The position numbers and the translations under genes are program-made. From Polystyrenella longa (GTDB lineage: Bacteria > Planctomycetota > Planctomycetia > Planctomycetales > Planctomycetaceae), in assembly GCF_007750395.1 (NCBI RefSeq), contig NZ_CP036281.1:4239001-4303000 (forward strand): a stretch of 64,000 bases of DNA, given 5' to 3'. Within the stretch, counting starts at the first letter, position 1, and each line of letters opens with the position of its first letter. Shown here piece by piece: positions 17,970 through 27,144 of the stretch. The notes beneath the pieces were generated by a model. The model was not told the origin of the DNA and did not search any database. It worked only from the letters and a program-made list of their open reading frames with translations.

Positions 17970-19355
17970 CTATTCCGACAAGACATCGGCAACATTTGTA
18001 CGATAAGCGGTAATTCCGGGGAGAAATCCGATCAGAGCGGCGAGCACCAACAGGACAGGGAACAGGGTTAATTCCAACGGTTCGAACGCGAATCTTTCGA
18101 TCACCAGACCGGTATTATTTTCGATGATCGGGGCCCCGAAGTAAAACAGACCATGCCCCAGCAATAACCCCAGGATTCCCCCCCCCAAGCAGAGCAGAAT
18201 CGATTCCGTCAGGATGATGGCAAAAATAGTCTGTCGCTGTGCACCGAGTGATCGCATGATGGCGATCTCTTTACGTCGGTCGGCCATCGAGTTGTAGATG
18301 CTGACGAAAATGCCGATCCCGGACACAATGATGATTAATCCGATCAGGACCAACATCATTTTCTGCACGTTGCCAATCAGACTTTCCATCAGGTCTGTCA
18401 TAACTTGAACAGGATTAACCGCCTGTGCCTGAAAGCCCGTTTTGAGTTCGTTCATGAACGAGTACGCCATGTAGTCATCCTGGTCTTTCATCATTAGAAA
18501 GACAGAGGTGACCTCTTTCAACTCATCCGGTAATCCGTGATTGTGGCTATGTCCGTGATCGTGCCCGTGGTCATGCCCGTCATCGTCTCCATGATCGTGA
18601 TCGTGGTGTGCCGCCTCAGAAGCAGCATGTTCACGCAACTCCTTAATTCGCTTTTCTCCTCCGGGAATGCCCGCTGGATAAAATTTTTCCAACTGGGCAA
18701 TCGATTCTTCAACTGGCTTCTCATGGCCACTGACCAGGTAGAAACCTTTCAGGTTAACGAAAACAGTTCGGTCGTTGGGCGTTCCCGTGCGTCCGAGAAT
18801 ATCTACCACCTCAAATTCTTCGTCATGAGTATGGCCCGTATCGGCGCCACCATGAACGAGTTTGAATTTGGCCCCGACATCCCAACCATTTGTTCGTGCC
18901 ACTTCCGCACCGACGATCGCATCAAAACTTCCACTGAAACCATTTCTTGCCTTCACACGAAATTTTTTGCCTGATGCATATGGTAGCTCGAAGTACCGGC
19001 TGACTGTTCCCACGATTGGAAACGACCCTTCCTCAGTCACGTCACCCAAAGCAACGGGGATCGCCTCTTCCACACGAGGATCCTCCTTGAGTTGCTTATA
19101 GTACAGATAGGGAAGGTTTTCGATTGGTGGGCTGACTCGGTAAACGGAACTGAGTACCAGATCGACTTTACTTCCTTTTGGGCCGACGACGAGTTGATAA
19201 TGTGCCCCGGACTGTCGGAACGAACGTTCGATTACGCCGTAGAAAACGAGAACTGTCACCATCAACATGACACCAAGCGCCATGTTGAATGCAGTGAGCG
19301 AGGAAGCCAGACTACGCTGACGAATACTTTTCCAGGCAATTTGTATAAGACTCAT
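17970..19355 (-). CDS. ABC transporter permease, MacB/FtsX family, with His-rich loop
   Basis: 461 residues. The N-terminus (IAWKSIRQRSLASSLTAFN, then one membrane helix at about 23-43) and the large extracytoplasmic domain are MacB_PCD-like. Three C-terminal helices form the FtsX core, with SIYNSMADRRKEIAIMRSLG as its cytoplasmic signature. Within the periplasmic domain, at roughly residues 245-280, lies a run of His and Asp (for example DHDHGDDDGHDHGHDHGHSH), a typical divalent-metal-binding segment not found in ordinary LolC/MacB permeases. It pairs with the ATPase gene 119 bp upstream. MacB-type systems move substrates out of or within the periplasm rather than across the inner membrane. 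Zinc or another transition metal is the probable signal or cargo, by inference. Confidence 0.9.
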   Translation of the reverse strand: MSLIQIAWKSIRQRSLASSLTAFNMALGVMLMVTVLVFYGVIERSFRQSGAHYQLVVGPKGSKVDLVLSSVYRVSPPIENLPYLYYKQLKEDPRVEEAIPVALGDVTEEGSFPIVGTVSRYFELPYASGKKFRVKARNGFSGSFDAIVGAEVARTNGWDVGAKFKLVHGGADTGHTHDEEFEVVDILGRTGTPNDRTVFVNLKGFYLVSGHEKPVEESIAQLEKFYPAGIPGGEKRIKELREHAASEAAHHDHDHGDDDGHDHGHDHGHSHNHGLPDELKEVTSVFLMMKDQDDYMAYSFMNELKTGFQAQAVNPVQVMTDLMESLIGNVQKMMLVLIGLIIIVSGIGIFVSIYNSMADRRKEIAIMRSLGAQRQTIFAIILTESILLCLGGGILGLLLGHGLFYFGAPIIENNTGLVIERFAFEPLELTLFPVLLVLAALIGFLPGITAYRTNVADVLSE

Positions 19356-19474
19356 GAGGGATGATCCAACAGGCTGAGCAGAAGTTGTAACAGAGGCTTG
19401 GGCTCAGATTATCTATAGCGATTTTGAACGAAGTTCGAAAAATGGGTTTCCGACCGGAACAGAAGGGGACTGGC

Positions 19475-20164
19475 CTACATTTTTGAGGCAGCGAGAAGCT
19501 CTTCCGGTTTATTGAAGTCTGACAGAGTCTCGACACGTCCGTACTGTCCTGCAACCTCTTCGGAGTGGGTCACCAGCAACAGGCTCACTTTATGTTCGTT
19601 GCAGACGTCTCGAATCATTCGTAGAACATTGTCCTGGTTACGAGAGTCGATACTCGCGGTCGGTTCATCGGCGAGTAGTAATTTCGGCTTGTTGGCAAGC
19701 GCCCGGGCAATGGCGACTCGTTGCTGTTCTCCGACGGAGAGTTTGCTCGGCCGGTGCGACAGTCGATGTTTTAATCCGACTTCATCCAGCAGGGCGATGG
19801 CTTCTTCCCGGTTGGCTTTCTTTCCGGAAAAACTCATCCCAAGCAGAACGTTCTCCAAAGCTGTGAAGGCCGGCAGCAGATTGAATGTCTGAAAAATGTA
19901 CCCAATCTTCATCGCCCGAAATCGGTCGCGAGCCGGTTCACCTAACCCGGCTATATTCACCTGATCGATAATCACTTCTCCCGAATCAGGCGTGTGAATA
20001 CCAGAAATCAGATGCAACAAAGTTGTCTTGCCGCCGCCGCTGGAACCAATCAGGGCAACTTGTTCCCCGGATTTGATCTCAAAATGTTCAATGTTGATGA
20101 TCGGCAGTTCGTTGCCGTCCGGTTCGCGGAACGATTTCTTCAGCCTGCGGAGCAATAAAGACAT
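19475..20164 (-). CDS. ABC transporter ATP-binding protein, LolD/MacB type
   Basis: 229 residues. Walker A GSSGGGKTT (near 36-44), Q-loop in IFQTFNLLPAFT, signature LSVGEQQRVAIARAL, Walker B LLLADEPT and the H-loop LLLVTHSEEV are all intact. The motif set and size place it with LolD/MacB/FtsE ATPases that drive FtsX-type permeases. It is the first gene of the leftward cluster followed by its permease and two DUF3299 proteins. Its promoter region carries a candidate Fur-family operator. Confidence 0.94.
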   Translation of the reverse strand: MSLLLRRLKKSFREPDGNELPIINIEHFEIKSGEQVALIGSSGGGKTTLLHLISGIHTPDSGEVIIDQVNIAGLGEPARDRFRAMKIGYIFQTFNLLPAFTALENVLLGMSFSGKKANREEAIALLDEVGLKHRLSHRPSKLSVGEQQRVAIARALANKPKLLLADEPTASIDSRNQDNVLRMIRDVCNEHKVSLLLVTHSEEVAGQYGRVETLSDFNKPEELLAASKM

Positions 20165-20245
20165 GTCAGCAATTCTAACGGGTGATAGCGGGTGTGGTGG
20201 GTTGCGGGCAGATCACTGCGAGAGCCTAATCAATCATCTACTCTG

Positions 20246-20273
20246 AGTATAGCGACGGCTTTCTTATTTGCAA
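20246..20273 (-). promoter_or_regulatory. Candidate promoter of the ABC/DUF3299 cluster
   Basis: Read on the minus strand, -35 TTGCAA (20273-20268) and -10 TATACT (20251-20246) are separated by 16 bp. Predicted start of transcription is near 20239, about 75 bp before the ATPase ATG. The -35 lies inside the inverted repeat at 20268-20284. Confidence 0.55.
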
Positions 20274-20284
20274 CTCAGTTGCAA
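20268..20284. promoter_or_regulatory. Candidate Fur-family (Fur/Zur) operator
   Basis: TTGCAACTCAGTTGCAA is a perfect 8-1-8 inverted repeat, the length and symmetry of Fur-superfamily boxes and close in form to the TTGAGACT-type boxes known in several phyla. It overlaps the predicted -35 of the ABC ATPase promoter, an ideal position for repression. No fur/zur gene is in the window. Confidence 0.55.
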
Positions 20285-20450
20285 TAGATGGGTCAGGTCG
20301 GCCTAAGGTCTTACTCTTGTTTACGACGCTACACTAAGTATGTGAGAAGTGAATTCCTGAGTCGTAACCAGTTTTAGAGAACAATTTGAGCGATTTTTGC
20401 TCTCTGTTCAGTCTTCGACTAATAGGGTCTTCGATTATCAAGGACTGTAT

Positions 20451-21098
20451 TTACTGAGGTCTTCCGTTGTTAGTCTCTTCCGTGATCAGGGGAACAAACC
20501 GGCAGCGGCACAATTCTTCTTCCTTTATTCGCTCTCCACACCGTTTCAGGCGATACAAAATTTGAACAGGGTCCGTGCCAACGGGAATGACCATTCGCCC
20601 TCCATCCTCCAGTTGCGAGACCAATTTTTGCGGTCTCTCAGCGGCGGAAGCTGTTACGATGATCGCTGAATAGGGAGCTTGTCCTTCCCAGCCAAGGGCC
20701 CCATCTCCGAAGTGGTATTCGATATTCTCATATCCCAATTCCGTGAGAAGCTGTTTGGCCGAAGAAGCCAGATCTTTAATTCGTTCAACCGTGACGACTT
20801 TCCCACAGAGTTGGGCGAGAATTGCCGACTGGTAACCACTTCCCGTACCGATCTCCAATACCGTTTCATTCCCCCTCAATTGCAGGGATTCGGTCATCAT
20901 GGCCACAATTGAGGGTTGAGAAATGGTTTGCTCGTTTCCAATCGGCAGCGCCCGGTTCTCATAAGCAAGTGGATGCAGCGACTCCGGCAGGAATCGTTCC
21001 CTGGGCGTTTTTAGAATCGCATCCAGAACCCGATTGTCCTCGATCCCTTCGGATTTCAACTGTTGAATCAGACTGTCAGCCTGTTCGGAGAACGTCAT
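20451..21098 (-). CDS. pcm: Protein-L-isoaspartate O-methyltransferase
   Basis: 215 residues, normal for the family. It transfers a methyl group from S-adenosylmethionine to isoaspartyl residues of damaged proteins to start their repair. The SAM-binding motif VLEIGTGSGYQSAILAQL (near 80-97) is intact. The PCMT substrate segment RERFLPE and the post-motif LPIGNEQTISQPSIVAMM are also present. It starts 11 bp after the stop of cstA on the same strand, so the two are likely cotranscribed. The stop lies 286 bp before the ABC cluster, which has its own promoter. Confidence 0.95.
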   Translation of the reverse strand: MTFSEQADSLIQQLKSEGIEDNRVLDAILKTPRERFLPESLHPLAYENRALPIGNEQTISQPSIVAMMTESLQLRGNETVLEIGTGSGYQSAILAQLCGKVVTVERIKDLASSAKQLLTELGYENIEYHFGDGALGWEGQAPYSAIIVTASAAERPQKLVSQLEDGGRMVIPVGTDPVQILYRLKRCGERIKEEELCRCRFVPLITEETNNGRPQ

Positions 21099-21109
21099 CG
21101 CTTACTCCT

Positions 21110-22999
21110 TCAATCCGATCCTCCTGAGGAAACCGAACTCACAGGCAAGGGAGGAAGTTGATCTTCCAGTTTGCCACGCGTCTTCAGCAAAATAATCGCC
21201 CCTTCAATAACCATCCAAATCTGGAGGCCTAAAGCGAGCAGACCAATCAGGAAGAGTAAATGTTTGTTCGACCATTCCCAGACGACAGTTCCGTCGATCA
21301 TCTCTTTAATAGGCCAGAACCAGCCTGATTCACTACTGAACATATTCCAGAGCAGGGCATAAGCAGGCATCAACAGCATGAAGACCATCGGAATGGCGGC
21401 AAACCAGATCGGTTTATTGCGACGCCATAAATAAATCACAATCACCATAAAGGCCAAACCGGCGAGCAACTGATTCGTTGCCCCAAACAGAGGCCATAGA
21501 ATCAAGCCGCCCGTACCATAGGGTTGCCCTGTAGCCGCCGGAAGCATCGCCATCGCCCCCGCCAGACCAACCGCAATCCCGGTCGCCACATATCGATTAT
21601 TGAGGGCGCGAATTCCCACCGTCTCTCCGATTTCCTGAACAACATATCTTTGCAAACGGGTCGCGGTATCCAGCGTCGTCGCGGCGAAGCAGGCCACCAA
21701 CACGGCGATCAGTCCGACACCAAATTTCAGAGGGATACCGACTTGATACAAGAAATTCGCTCCCCCTTCGACGAATGCCCCCAGCATATTCGCCAGTTTG
21801 AAATCACTGTAAGTTCTCACGGACTCATTAAAATAGTGAGCTCTCCAAGCCGCTTCACCAGTAACAGTGGCACTCAATGTCGCCTCCTGAATCAGTGATT
21901 CTGAAGGAGGACCGAAATCCAGTTTTCCCATTCCGACACCGGCGCTGCAAGCAAGAATCACGAGTACCGCCAGGCCTCCTTCCAGCAACATCGCCCCATA
22001 ACCGACGTATTGGGCATCGGTTTCTTTATCCACCTGCTTACTCGTCGTTCCACTACTGACCAGACAATGAAACCCACTACAGGCACCACAGGCGATCGTA
22101 ATAAACAGGAACGGAAAGATGGGCGGCGTGCCGGGTGGCAACTCGGTGGCAATCATCGGCGCGCTGTTCGCGAGATCAGCTCGACCAGAGACGGCGGCGA
22201 TCATCACCCCGATCACCAATAAGACGAGTGCCAGCACCAATTGCTGACTATTGATAAAATCACGAGGCTGCAGTAACAACCAAACTGGCAGGACCGAAGC
22301 CAGATAACAGTAAACGAATAGAATCAGCGTCCAGAATACAATCGGGTTCACGAATTCCGACTCAACTGTAATTGGCCAGTAATAAGCCCCCAAATAGACG
22401 GCCCCGTACAGAATGACTAGCGAAATCAACGAAGGGATCGTCAGGTTCCCATTGTATTTGTAGGCCCAGATCCCCATGACCACAGCCAGTGGGATGACAA
22501 TCCAGGTCGAGAGGACCGATTGCGGGTAATTCTTAAAGATTACGGCGATCACCAATCCGAAGACCGCCAGCACGACGGTCAGTGCCGCAAACAGAACCAG
22601 CAGGAATAACAATCGGGCCCGGGGACTGATAATTCGCCCCGCGATCTCCCCCAGAGTTTGTCCGCGATTTCGTAATGATATCACCAGGCTGCCGAAATCA
22701 TGCACCGCGCCGACGAATATCGATCCAATCAGAACCCATAAGAGCGCCGGCAACCAACCCCAGAAAACGGCGATCGCCGGACCCACGATCGGCCCCGTTC
22801 CCGCGATGCTGGTGAAGTGGTGTCCGAAAATGACATTCTTCTTAGTCGGCACAAAATCGATATTGTCCCGCAGTTGATGACTGGGCACCTCGGCAGCCGG
22901 ATCGAGACCGAAAATCTTGCGGCTCAACCAGCGACCGTAGGTATGGTACGCAATCAGATACCCTACCAGCGAACCAACGGCAATCAGCAGGGTCAGCAT
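21110..22999 (-). CDS. cstA: Carbon starvation protein CstA, peptide/pyruvate transporter family
   Basis: 629 residues with many hydrophobic helices. The N-terminal part shows the CstA pattern DFVPTKKNVIFGHHFTSIAG followed by GPIVGPAIAVFWGWLPALLW, and the middle shows CGACSGFHCLVSSGTTSKQ. CstA proteins import peptides or pyruvate during carbon limitation, sitting in the cytoplasmic membrane. Length is close to the short CstA form (about 600-700). It is first in a probable two-gene operon with pcm. The 1.1-kb upstream region is otherwise gene-poor and could contain regulatory sites. Confidence 0.94.
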   Translation of the reverse strand: MLTLLIAVGSLVGYLIAYHTYGRWLSRKIFGLDPAAEVPSHQLRDNIDFVPTKKNVIFGHHFTSIAGTGPIVGPAIAVFWGWLPALLWVLIGSIFVGAVHDFGSLVISLRNRGQTLGEIAGRIISPRARLLFLLVLFAALTVVLAVFGLVIAVIFKNYPQSVLSTWIVIPLAVVMGIWAYKYNGNLTIPSLISLVILYGAVYLGAYYWPITVESEFVNPIVFWTLILFVYCYLASVLPVWLLLQPRDFINSQQLVLALVLLVIGVMIAAVSGRADLANSAPMIATELPPGTPPIFPFLFITIACGACSGFHCLVSSGTTSKQVDKETDAQYVGYGAMLLEGGLAVLVILACSAGVGMGKLDFGPPSESLIQEATLSATVTGEAAWRAHYFNESVRTYSDFKLANMLGAFVEGGANFLYQVGIPLKFGVGLIAVLVACFAATTLDTATRLQRYVVQEIGETVGIRALNNRYVATGIAVGLAGAMAMLPAATGQPYGTGGLILWPLFGATNQLLAGLAFMVIVIYLWRRNKPIWFAAIPMVFMLLMPAYALLWNMFSSESGWFWPIKEMIDGTVVWEWSNKHLLFLIGLLALGLQIWMVIEGAIILLKTRGKLEDQLPPLPVSSVSSGGSD

Positions 23000-24102
23000 T
23001 CTTCTTCACTCCCGGGGTGAGACGCTTCGTGTTCGTTCTATATATACAATCTTAGTAGAGGCGCGTTCGACATCGAATTCAGAAGCGACACGTTTCAACT
23101 AGCCAAGCCGATTAAGCAAGTCGGCCAGCAACGCCAAATATCCATGCCAATCAGCAATACCTCATTCTCTGAATTGTAAGCGGTCTGCAGACCACTTTCA
23201 GCCTACAGACCCTAAATCCGGGTCCAATCCTGTGCGAAACTCTGTGAAATGCTACGAATTACCCCAATCCAACCTTTGTTAGCTGATTTCCGCTTCGCAT
23301 CTTTTAAATAACTGTTTTTAAAAAGAGATGTAACCAACCCGGTTCATCAATGCACTGTCACGACAACTCTTTTGCTTAACGCGCGAAGTAGATTTGCATC
23401 AGGCAAATCTGAAGAATGAGGAGAAAACCTGTAGAGAGAGAACCGGAGTTATTACCGAACCGACACAATCGGTACAACGATCCCGGATTACCAGTGCTTG
23501 TTATTTACCTGATTTTAACTAACAAGTAGAGGCAACTTTTCTCCCCCTGTTTGCCGAACTATTCAGTATTCAAATTAACTACAAAACTGATTGAACAGAA
23601 AAACACAAAGTCACCTCTTCGGCTGTCAAATGCGAGATGCAGACGCCTTGATGGAAAATGACTTTGTCACAATTAATTCAATCAGACAATACATGGGCGA
23701 CAACGAGTAGCGTGACTTCTTCTGGCATGATCTCAGGGAAGAAACCGACGACTCACAAAACAACGACTGAGAAGAGTCTACTCGAAAGTTGTCACCAGAA
23801 TATATTAACGGCAAAGGAATGGAACTTGTGCTGGTTCCGAAAACGAACAACCTTGGATAGGCCAACCTATCCCGTTGTTTCGGGTGGCAGTTCTTCAGGA
23901 ATGGTTTCCTGCTGAACGATCCTTTGCTTACAGAAAAAGTGATTCCGACCTGCTCTTTTCGCTGTCAAAGAGAAGTACTCGAATTACGATTTCTGACCAC
24001 GTCATTATGGAGATTCATTTATATAAACCTACGATTGTCCACCTCGCAGCCCGGCACACTATATTCGCGAGGAATTCGGAATCTTGAGAAGGAGTTCATC
24101 CC
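23000..24102. other. Gene-poor 1.1-kb stretch between cstA and csrA
   Basis: Divergent promoters for cstA (left) and csrA (right) must lie here. No intact gene is credible. The middle part (23631-23860) has one frame with coding-like text broken by stops, described separately. The last 180 bp are AT-rich, with TATATAAA near 24020 as a possible csrA -10 region. Confidence 0.5.
23631..23860 (+). pseudogene. Possible decayed gene with a formylglycine-generating-enzyme-like motif
   Basis: One plus-strand frame from ATG 23631 reads like coding sequence but is broken by three stops (TAG, TGA, TAG). Near 23800-23835 it gives KLSPEYINGKGMELVLVP, which strongly resembles the start of FGE-sulfatase (SUMF1-like) domains, usually NSIGMKLVLIPAG. 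No further domain sequence is recognisable after the third stop. This could be the relic of an abundant planctomycete family or a chance match. Confidence 0.3.
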
Positions 24103-24315
24103 ATGCTGGTTCTGTCACGCCAAAGAGACGAAAGCATTTACATCGGCGACGATATCATCCTCACTATTGTTGACATTCGAGGAGATAAAGTGCGACTCGG
24201 AATCAAAGCCCCGAATTCGGTTCCCGTTCACCGGGAAGAAGTTTACGAGGCGATCAAGAAGGAAGCTGAAGCCAAGGAAGCCATGCTGACACCACAGGCC
24301 AAAATCACCGCCTGA
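24103..24315 (+). CDS. csrA: Carbon storage regulator CsrA (RNA-binding translational regulator)
   Basis: 70 residues, standard length. It binds GGA motifs in mRNA leaders as a dimer and represses or stabilises messages. Both RNA-contacting strands are conserved: [18 protein letters not shown] at the N-terminus and [19 protein letters not shown] ahead of the C-terminal helix, including the arginine of VHREE. GAAGGAG lies 8 bp before the ATG. A strong terminator follows 52 bp downstream, so it is monocistronic. In other bacteria CsrA controls flagella, carbon storage and attachment; targets here are unknown. Confidence 0.97.
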   Translation: MLVLSRQRDESIYIGDDIILTIVDIRGDKVRLGIKAPNSVPVHREEVYEAIKKEAEAKEAMLTPQAKITA

Positions 24316-24366
24316 TTTGCCACACTTTGATCTACCACTGCAGCTGAAGATCGATCATCAAATTAA

Positions 24367-24407
24367 ACGACTCATTTAATCAAGACGATTAAGTGAGTCG
24401 TTTTTTT
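24367..24407 (+). terminator. Intrinsic terminator of csrA
   Basis: A 15-bp arm (24367-24381) pairs with 24387-24401 across one G-T pair, with a 5-nt loop and TTTTTTT at 24401-24407. Very strong hairpin. Confidence 0.92.
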
Positions 24408-24613
24408 GTACATTCCCATCTGAAGAAACCTATTTGAGGAACACAGGAGGTTCTTTCTCGATCCGCCAAAATAGTGCACAATAAGATAGACAGAACAGCC
24501 CTCAAGCCAGGACATGACCTGGTTTGAAAATACTTAACGCGCGAGGCAGGTTACTTCGGTACAGAAGGATCCCTTGCCTGTAATAATTAATGGTAGAACA
24601 AGGAAGCTGGAGA

Positions 24614-24943
24614 ATGTCCGAATACTTTGTCGATAAATCCGGTTGTAAGGCTCAGGAAATATTTCCGGGTATCCAAATCAGAACAGCTGCTGCTCAGAAG
24701 ATGATGCTCAGTTGGGTGGATTGCGAACCGGGGGCGATTGTTGAGCTGCACAGCCATCCTCATGAACAAGTGGGGGTGGTCATAGGGGGGAGAGCTCGCT
24801 TCATCATTGGCGATGAAGAACGGGTACTGCAACCGGGAGATCTTTATCGAATCCCGGGGGGTGTTCCACATAAAGTGATCGCTCTTGATGACGGTGCACA
24901 GGCTCTCGATATCTTTTATCCGATTCGAGAAGAATATCTCTGA
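24614..24943 (+). CDS. Small cupin-domain protein
   Basis: 109 residues from ATG 24614, preferred because AAGGA lies 8-9 bp upstream and because the protein then opens with MSEYFVD as in related cupins; an in-frame ATG at 24590 lacks a ribosome-binding site. A single conserved beta-barrel shows the cupin metal motifs HSHPHEQVG (metal-binding His pair plus Glu/Gln) and, later, PGDLYRIPGGVPHKV (last His). It probably binds a divalent metal; whether it is an enzyme or a sensor is unknown. Three bases separate its stop from the next gene's GTG, so the two are cotranscribed. Confidence 0.85.
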   Translation: MSEYFVDKSGCKAQEIFPGIQIRTAAAQKMMLSWVDCEPGAIVELHSHPHEQVGVVIGGRARFIIGDEERVLQPGDLYRIPGGVPHKVIALDDGAQALDIFYPIREEYL

Positions 24944-24945
24944 CC

Positions 24946-25938
24946 GTGCGCTCAACCACACCTTTCCATTACTCATGCTGGCGAAAACCGTCTAGCCTGC
25001 TTCTCGCTTGGGCGTTGATGCTGGCCAGCCTGGAAGGTTGTACTTCTCTCCATCCGGTTCAAGTCAACCGTGATGGACGTCCCGTCTACGAGCATCTCGA
25101 ACTGCAATGTCAGTTTCGACGGGAATTTAACTCGGAAACGATTCTGACGTCACGTTCCGAAATCATTCAGACAACCGGAACAGACGAATCAACGATCGAG
25201 AATGAGCTGGCCCACAGCCATTCCCGCTCTCCCGATTGGAATAGTGGAGTTCTGGAAATCATCTGTCCGGCCCCTGAAGGTAACCCGGATCAGGCATTGA
25301 TACGTTTGAAATATTGGAAAGAGGACGCACCCCTCATGCAGACGGTTCGGACCCGCGAAGCGGGGGGTGGCTCCTCTTTCAGTTCCAAAATCAAACAAGT
25401 CGTGATGAAACCAGAACAGGATCCCAGCTGGCTAGGGGGGAAAGTCCCCAGCGATCCAACCCGGTTCTACACCCGGGAATCATTAGTGCCGCGGCACAAA
25501 ATCGATTTCCTGCTGACCGACCTGTCGGAATCTGGTTTCTATGAATCTCAGCACCGCCCGGTGGGCTCCGCCTGGATGTCCTTAAAAATCGATCAGGGAG
25601 AAATCAAAAAACGGTGGGACATAGAACCCCGACTCCTCGAATTCATCAACCAGACTCTCACCGCCGAAAATGCCTACGACAGCGAAGAAGTGCGGCTGGT
25701 CCCGTTGGTTGAATCAAAATTTGAAGAGTCAGATATTCAAGAAGAGTCAGACATTCAAACTGTCGCTGGCGAGGAAAGTGATTCCGTCGACGAACCTCAA
25801 TTTCTCTCTCCCGAGGAAGCCGCCCGGATTGTGGACGACTCCCCCAAGTCAGAGGATGCAACAGAAGCCGGAACTTCAATAATTAGTGAAGACGAAGCCG
25901 ACTTCGGGTTTCAGCCAGAATCCATCTTTGGCGGATAA
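24946..25938 (+). CDS. Lipoprotein of unknown function
   Basis: 330 residues starting at GTG 24946, two bases after the cupin stop. The signal peptide (LLLAWALMLASLEGC) ends in lipobox LEGC, Cys near residue 32, so the protein is anchored to a membrane on the outer side. The body is mixed alpha/beta with no recognisable domain, and the last ~80 residues are Glu/Asp/Ser-rich and probably disordered, with a short direct repeat (EESDIQ, EESDIQ). Translational coupling with the cupin suggests a shared condition of expression. Function unknown. Confidence 0.75.
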   Translation: MRSTTPFHYSCWRKPSSLLLAWALMLASLEGCTSLHPVQVNRDGRPVYEHLELQCQFRREFNSETILTSRSEIIQTTGTDESTIENELAHSHSRSPDWNSGVLEIICPAPEGNPDQALIRLKYWKEDAPLMQTVRTREAGGGSSFSSKIKQVVMKPEQDPSWLGGKVPSDPTRFYTRESLVPRHKIDFLLTDLSESGFYESQHRPVGSAWMSLKIDQGEIKKRWDIEPRLLEFINQTLTAENAYDSEEVRLVPLVESKFEESDIQEESDIQTVAGEESDSVDEPQFLSPEEAARIVDDSPKSEDATEAGTSIISEDEADFGFQPESIFGG

Positions 25939-25954
25939 AGGCCCTGACTTCCGC

Positions 25955-26986
25955 TCACACTCCCACCGCTTCTGCCATTTTGTACCCTAGTGCCCCCGCC
26001 ACTTTGCGGCATTGCACCATGAGATCGGCGAACGCCTCTGTGCTGATTGTCTGAGCGGCATCCGAAGCTGCTTCCGCTGGATTGGGATGAACTTCGATAA
26101 TTAATCCATCCGCACCCGCCGCAATTCCAGCCAATGCCATTGGTTTTACCAATGAAGCGATCCCGGTCCCGTGACTTGGATCGACGACCACGGGCAAATG
26201 TGTTCGCTCTTTCAGATAGGGAACGGTCGCCAGAGGGAGGGTGAACCGGGTGTGGGCTTCGAAAGTACGAATCCCGCGTTCGCAGAGAATGACATTCGAA
26301 TTCCCTCCATCCAGAATGTATTCCGCCGCCAGCAGGAATTCATCGATCGTGGCCGAAGGTCCTCTCTTCAACAAAACTGGCTTATCAATTTCCCCCACAG
26401 CCTGCAGCAAATGGTAATTCTGCATATTGCGAGCCCCAATCTGCAGTACATCGCTGTACTGGGCAACAAGGTCAACATGTTCGGGCGTCATGACTTCGGT
26501 AACAATAGAGAGCCCGGTCGCTTCGCGTGCGGCTGCCAGGTATTGCAGTCCCACTTCTTTTAAACCCTGGAAACTGTAAGGGGAGGTCCGAGGTTTGAAT
26601 GCCCCACCCCGGAGCGCCGTTGCCCCGGCCGCTTTTACCGCCTTGGCCGATTCCAGTATTTGTTCTTCACTTTCCACTGAACAGGGACCGGCAATCACCC
26701 CCAGGTGACCATTCCCCAATTTCAAACTTCCGGTTTCGACCACGGAATGTTCCAGTTTCGTTTCCAGACTGGCTACTTTGTAGGGGGCCAGAATCGGCAC
26801 GACTTTTTCGACTTCCGGGTAAGATTCCAACGTTTCCTGTTCTCCATTTCGTTTCTCCCCCACAGCGGCAATCACGGTACGCTCTGTCCCCACAATCACA
26901 TGAGCCTTCAGGCCCATTTCCTCCACCCTTTTAGCAATTTTAGTGACGACGGAATCTTCAATTCCTTTTTTAAGTACGACGATCAT
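25955..26986 (-). CDS. aroF: 3-deoxy-7-phosphoheptulonate (DAHP) synthase, type I beta
   Basis: 343 residues from ATG 26986, with AAGGG 7 bp upstream; the frame runs on to 27070 but that extension is not family-like. It condenses phosphoenolpyruvate with erythrose 4-phosphate, the first step of the shikimate pathway. Residues ~1-75 (MIVVLKKG through [12 protein letters not shown]) form the ferredoxin/ACT-like regulatory domain seen in the Thermotoga-type feedback-inhibited enzyme. The barrel shows [37 protein letters not shown] and VVDPSHGTG. The transcript leader upstream contains a complete attenuator with an aromatic-rich peptide, so both enzyme activity and transcription are probably controlled by aromatic amino acids. 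The gene converges on the lipoprotein gene. Confidence 0.95.
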   Translation of the reverse strand: MIVVLKKGIEDSVVTKIAKRVEEMGLKAHVIVGTERTVIAAVGEKRNGEQETLESYPEVEKVVPILAPYKVASLETKLEHSVVETGSLKLGNGHLGVIAGPCSVESEEQILESAKAVKAAGATALRGGAFKPRTSPYSFQGLKEVGLQYLAAAREATGLSIVTEVMTPEHVDLVAQYSDVLQIGARNMQNYHLLQAVGEIDKPVLLKRGPSATIDEFLLAAEYILDGGNSNVILCERGIRTFEAHTRFTLPLATVPYLKERTHLPVVVDPSHGTGIASLVKPMALAGIAAGADGLIIEVHPNPAEAASDAAQTISTEAFADLMVQCRKVAGALGYKMAEAVGV

Positions 26987-27107
26987 GATATTCCCTTTCC
27001 GGGACAGGTTTTGATTTGAGAGGTAATCGGCTGACAGTGAAGGGTGGAAGATGCAGTTACTGTGGAGCAAGATTCTAATAATGAGTACGAAGAATGGTCA
27101 CAAAATG

Positions 27108-27144
27108 AAAAAAGGTCCTCAAACTGGAATGCTTGAGGACCTTT
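27108..27144 (-). terminator. Attenuator terminator in the aroF leader
   Basis: On the minus strand AAAGGTCCTCAA (27144-27133) pairs perfectly with TTGAGGACCTTT (27122-27111), followed by six T (27113-27108). It lies inside the aroF leader, 122 bp before the ATG, with no complete gene upstream to terminate other than the leader peptide. Confidence 0.85.

Noticed and set aside
23924-24289. 121-codon open frame overlapping csrA in another frame
   Set aside because: Composition is not protein-like and csrA in the other frame is a clear family member with a ribosome-binding site.
26986-27070. N-terminal extension of DAHP synthase to 27070
   Set aside because: The ATG at 26986 has a ribosome-binding site and begins exactly at the conserved regulatory domain; the extension is unlike the family.
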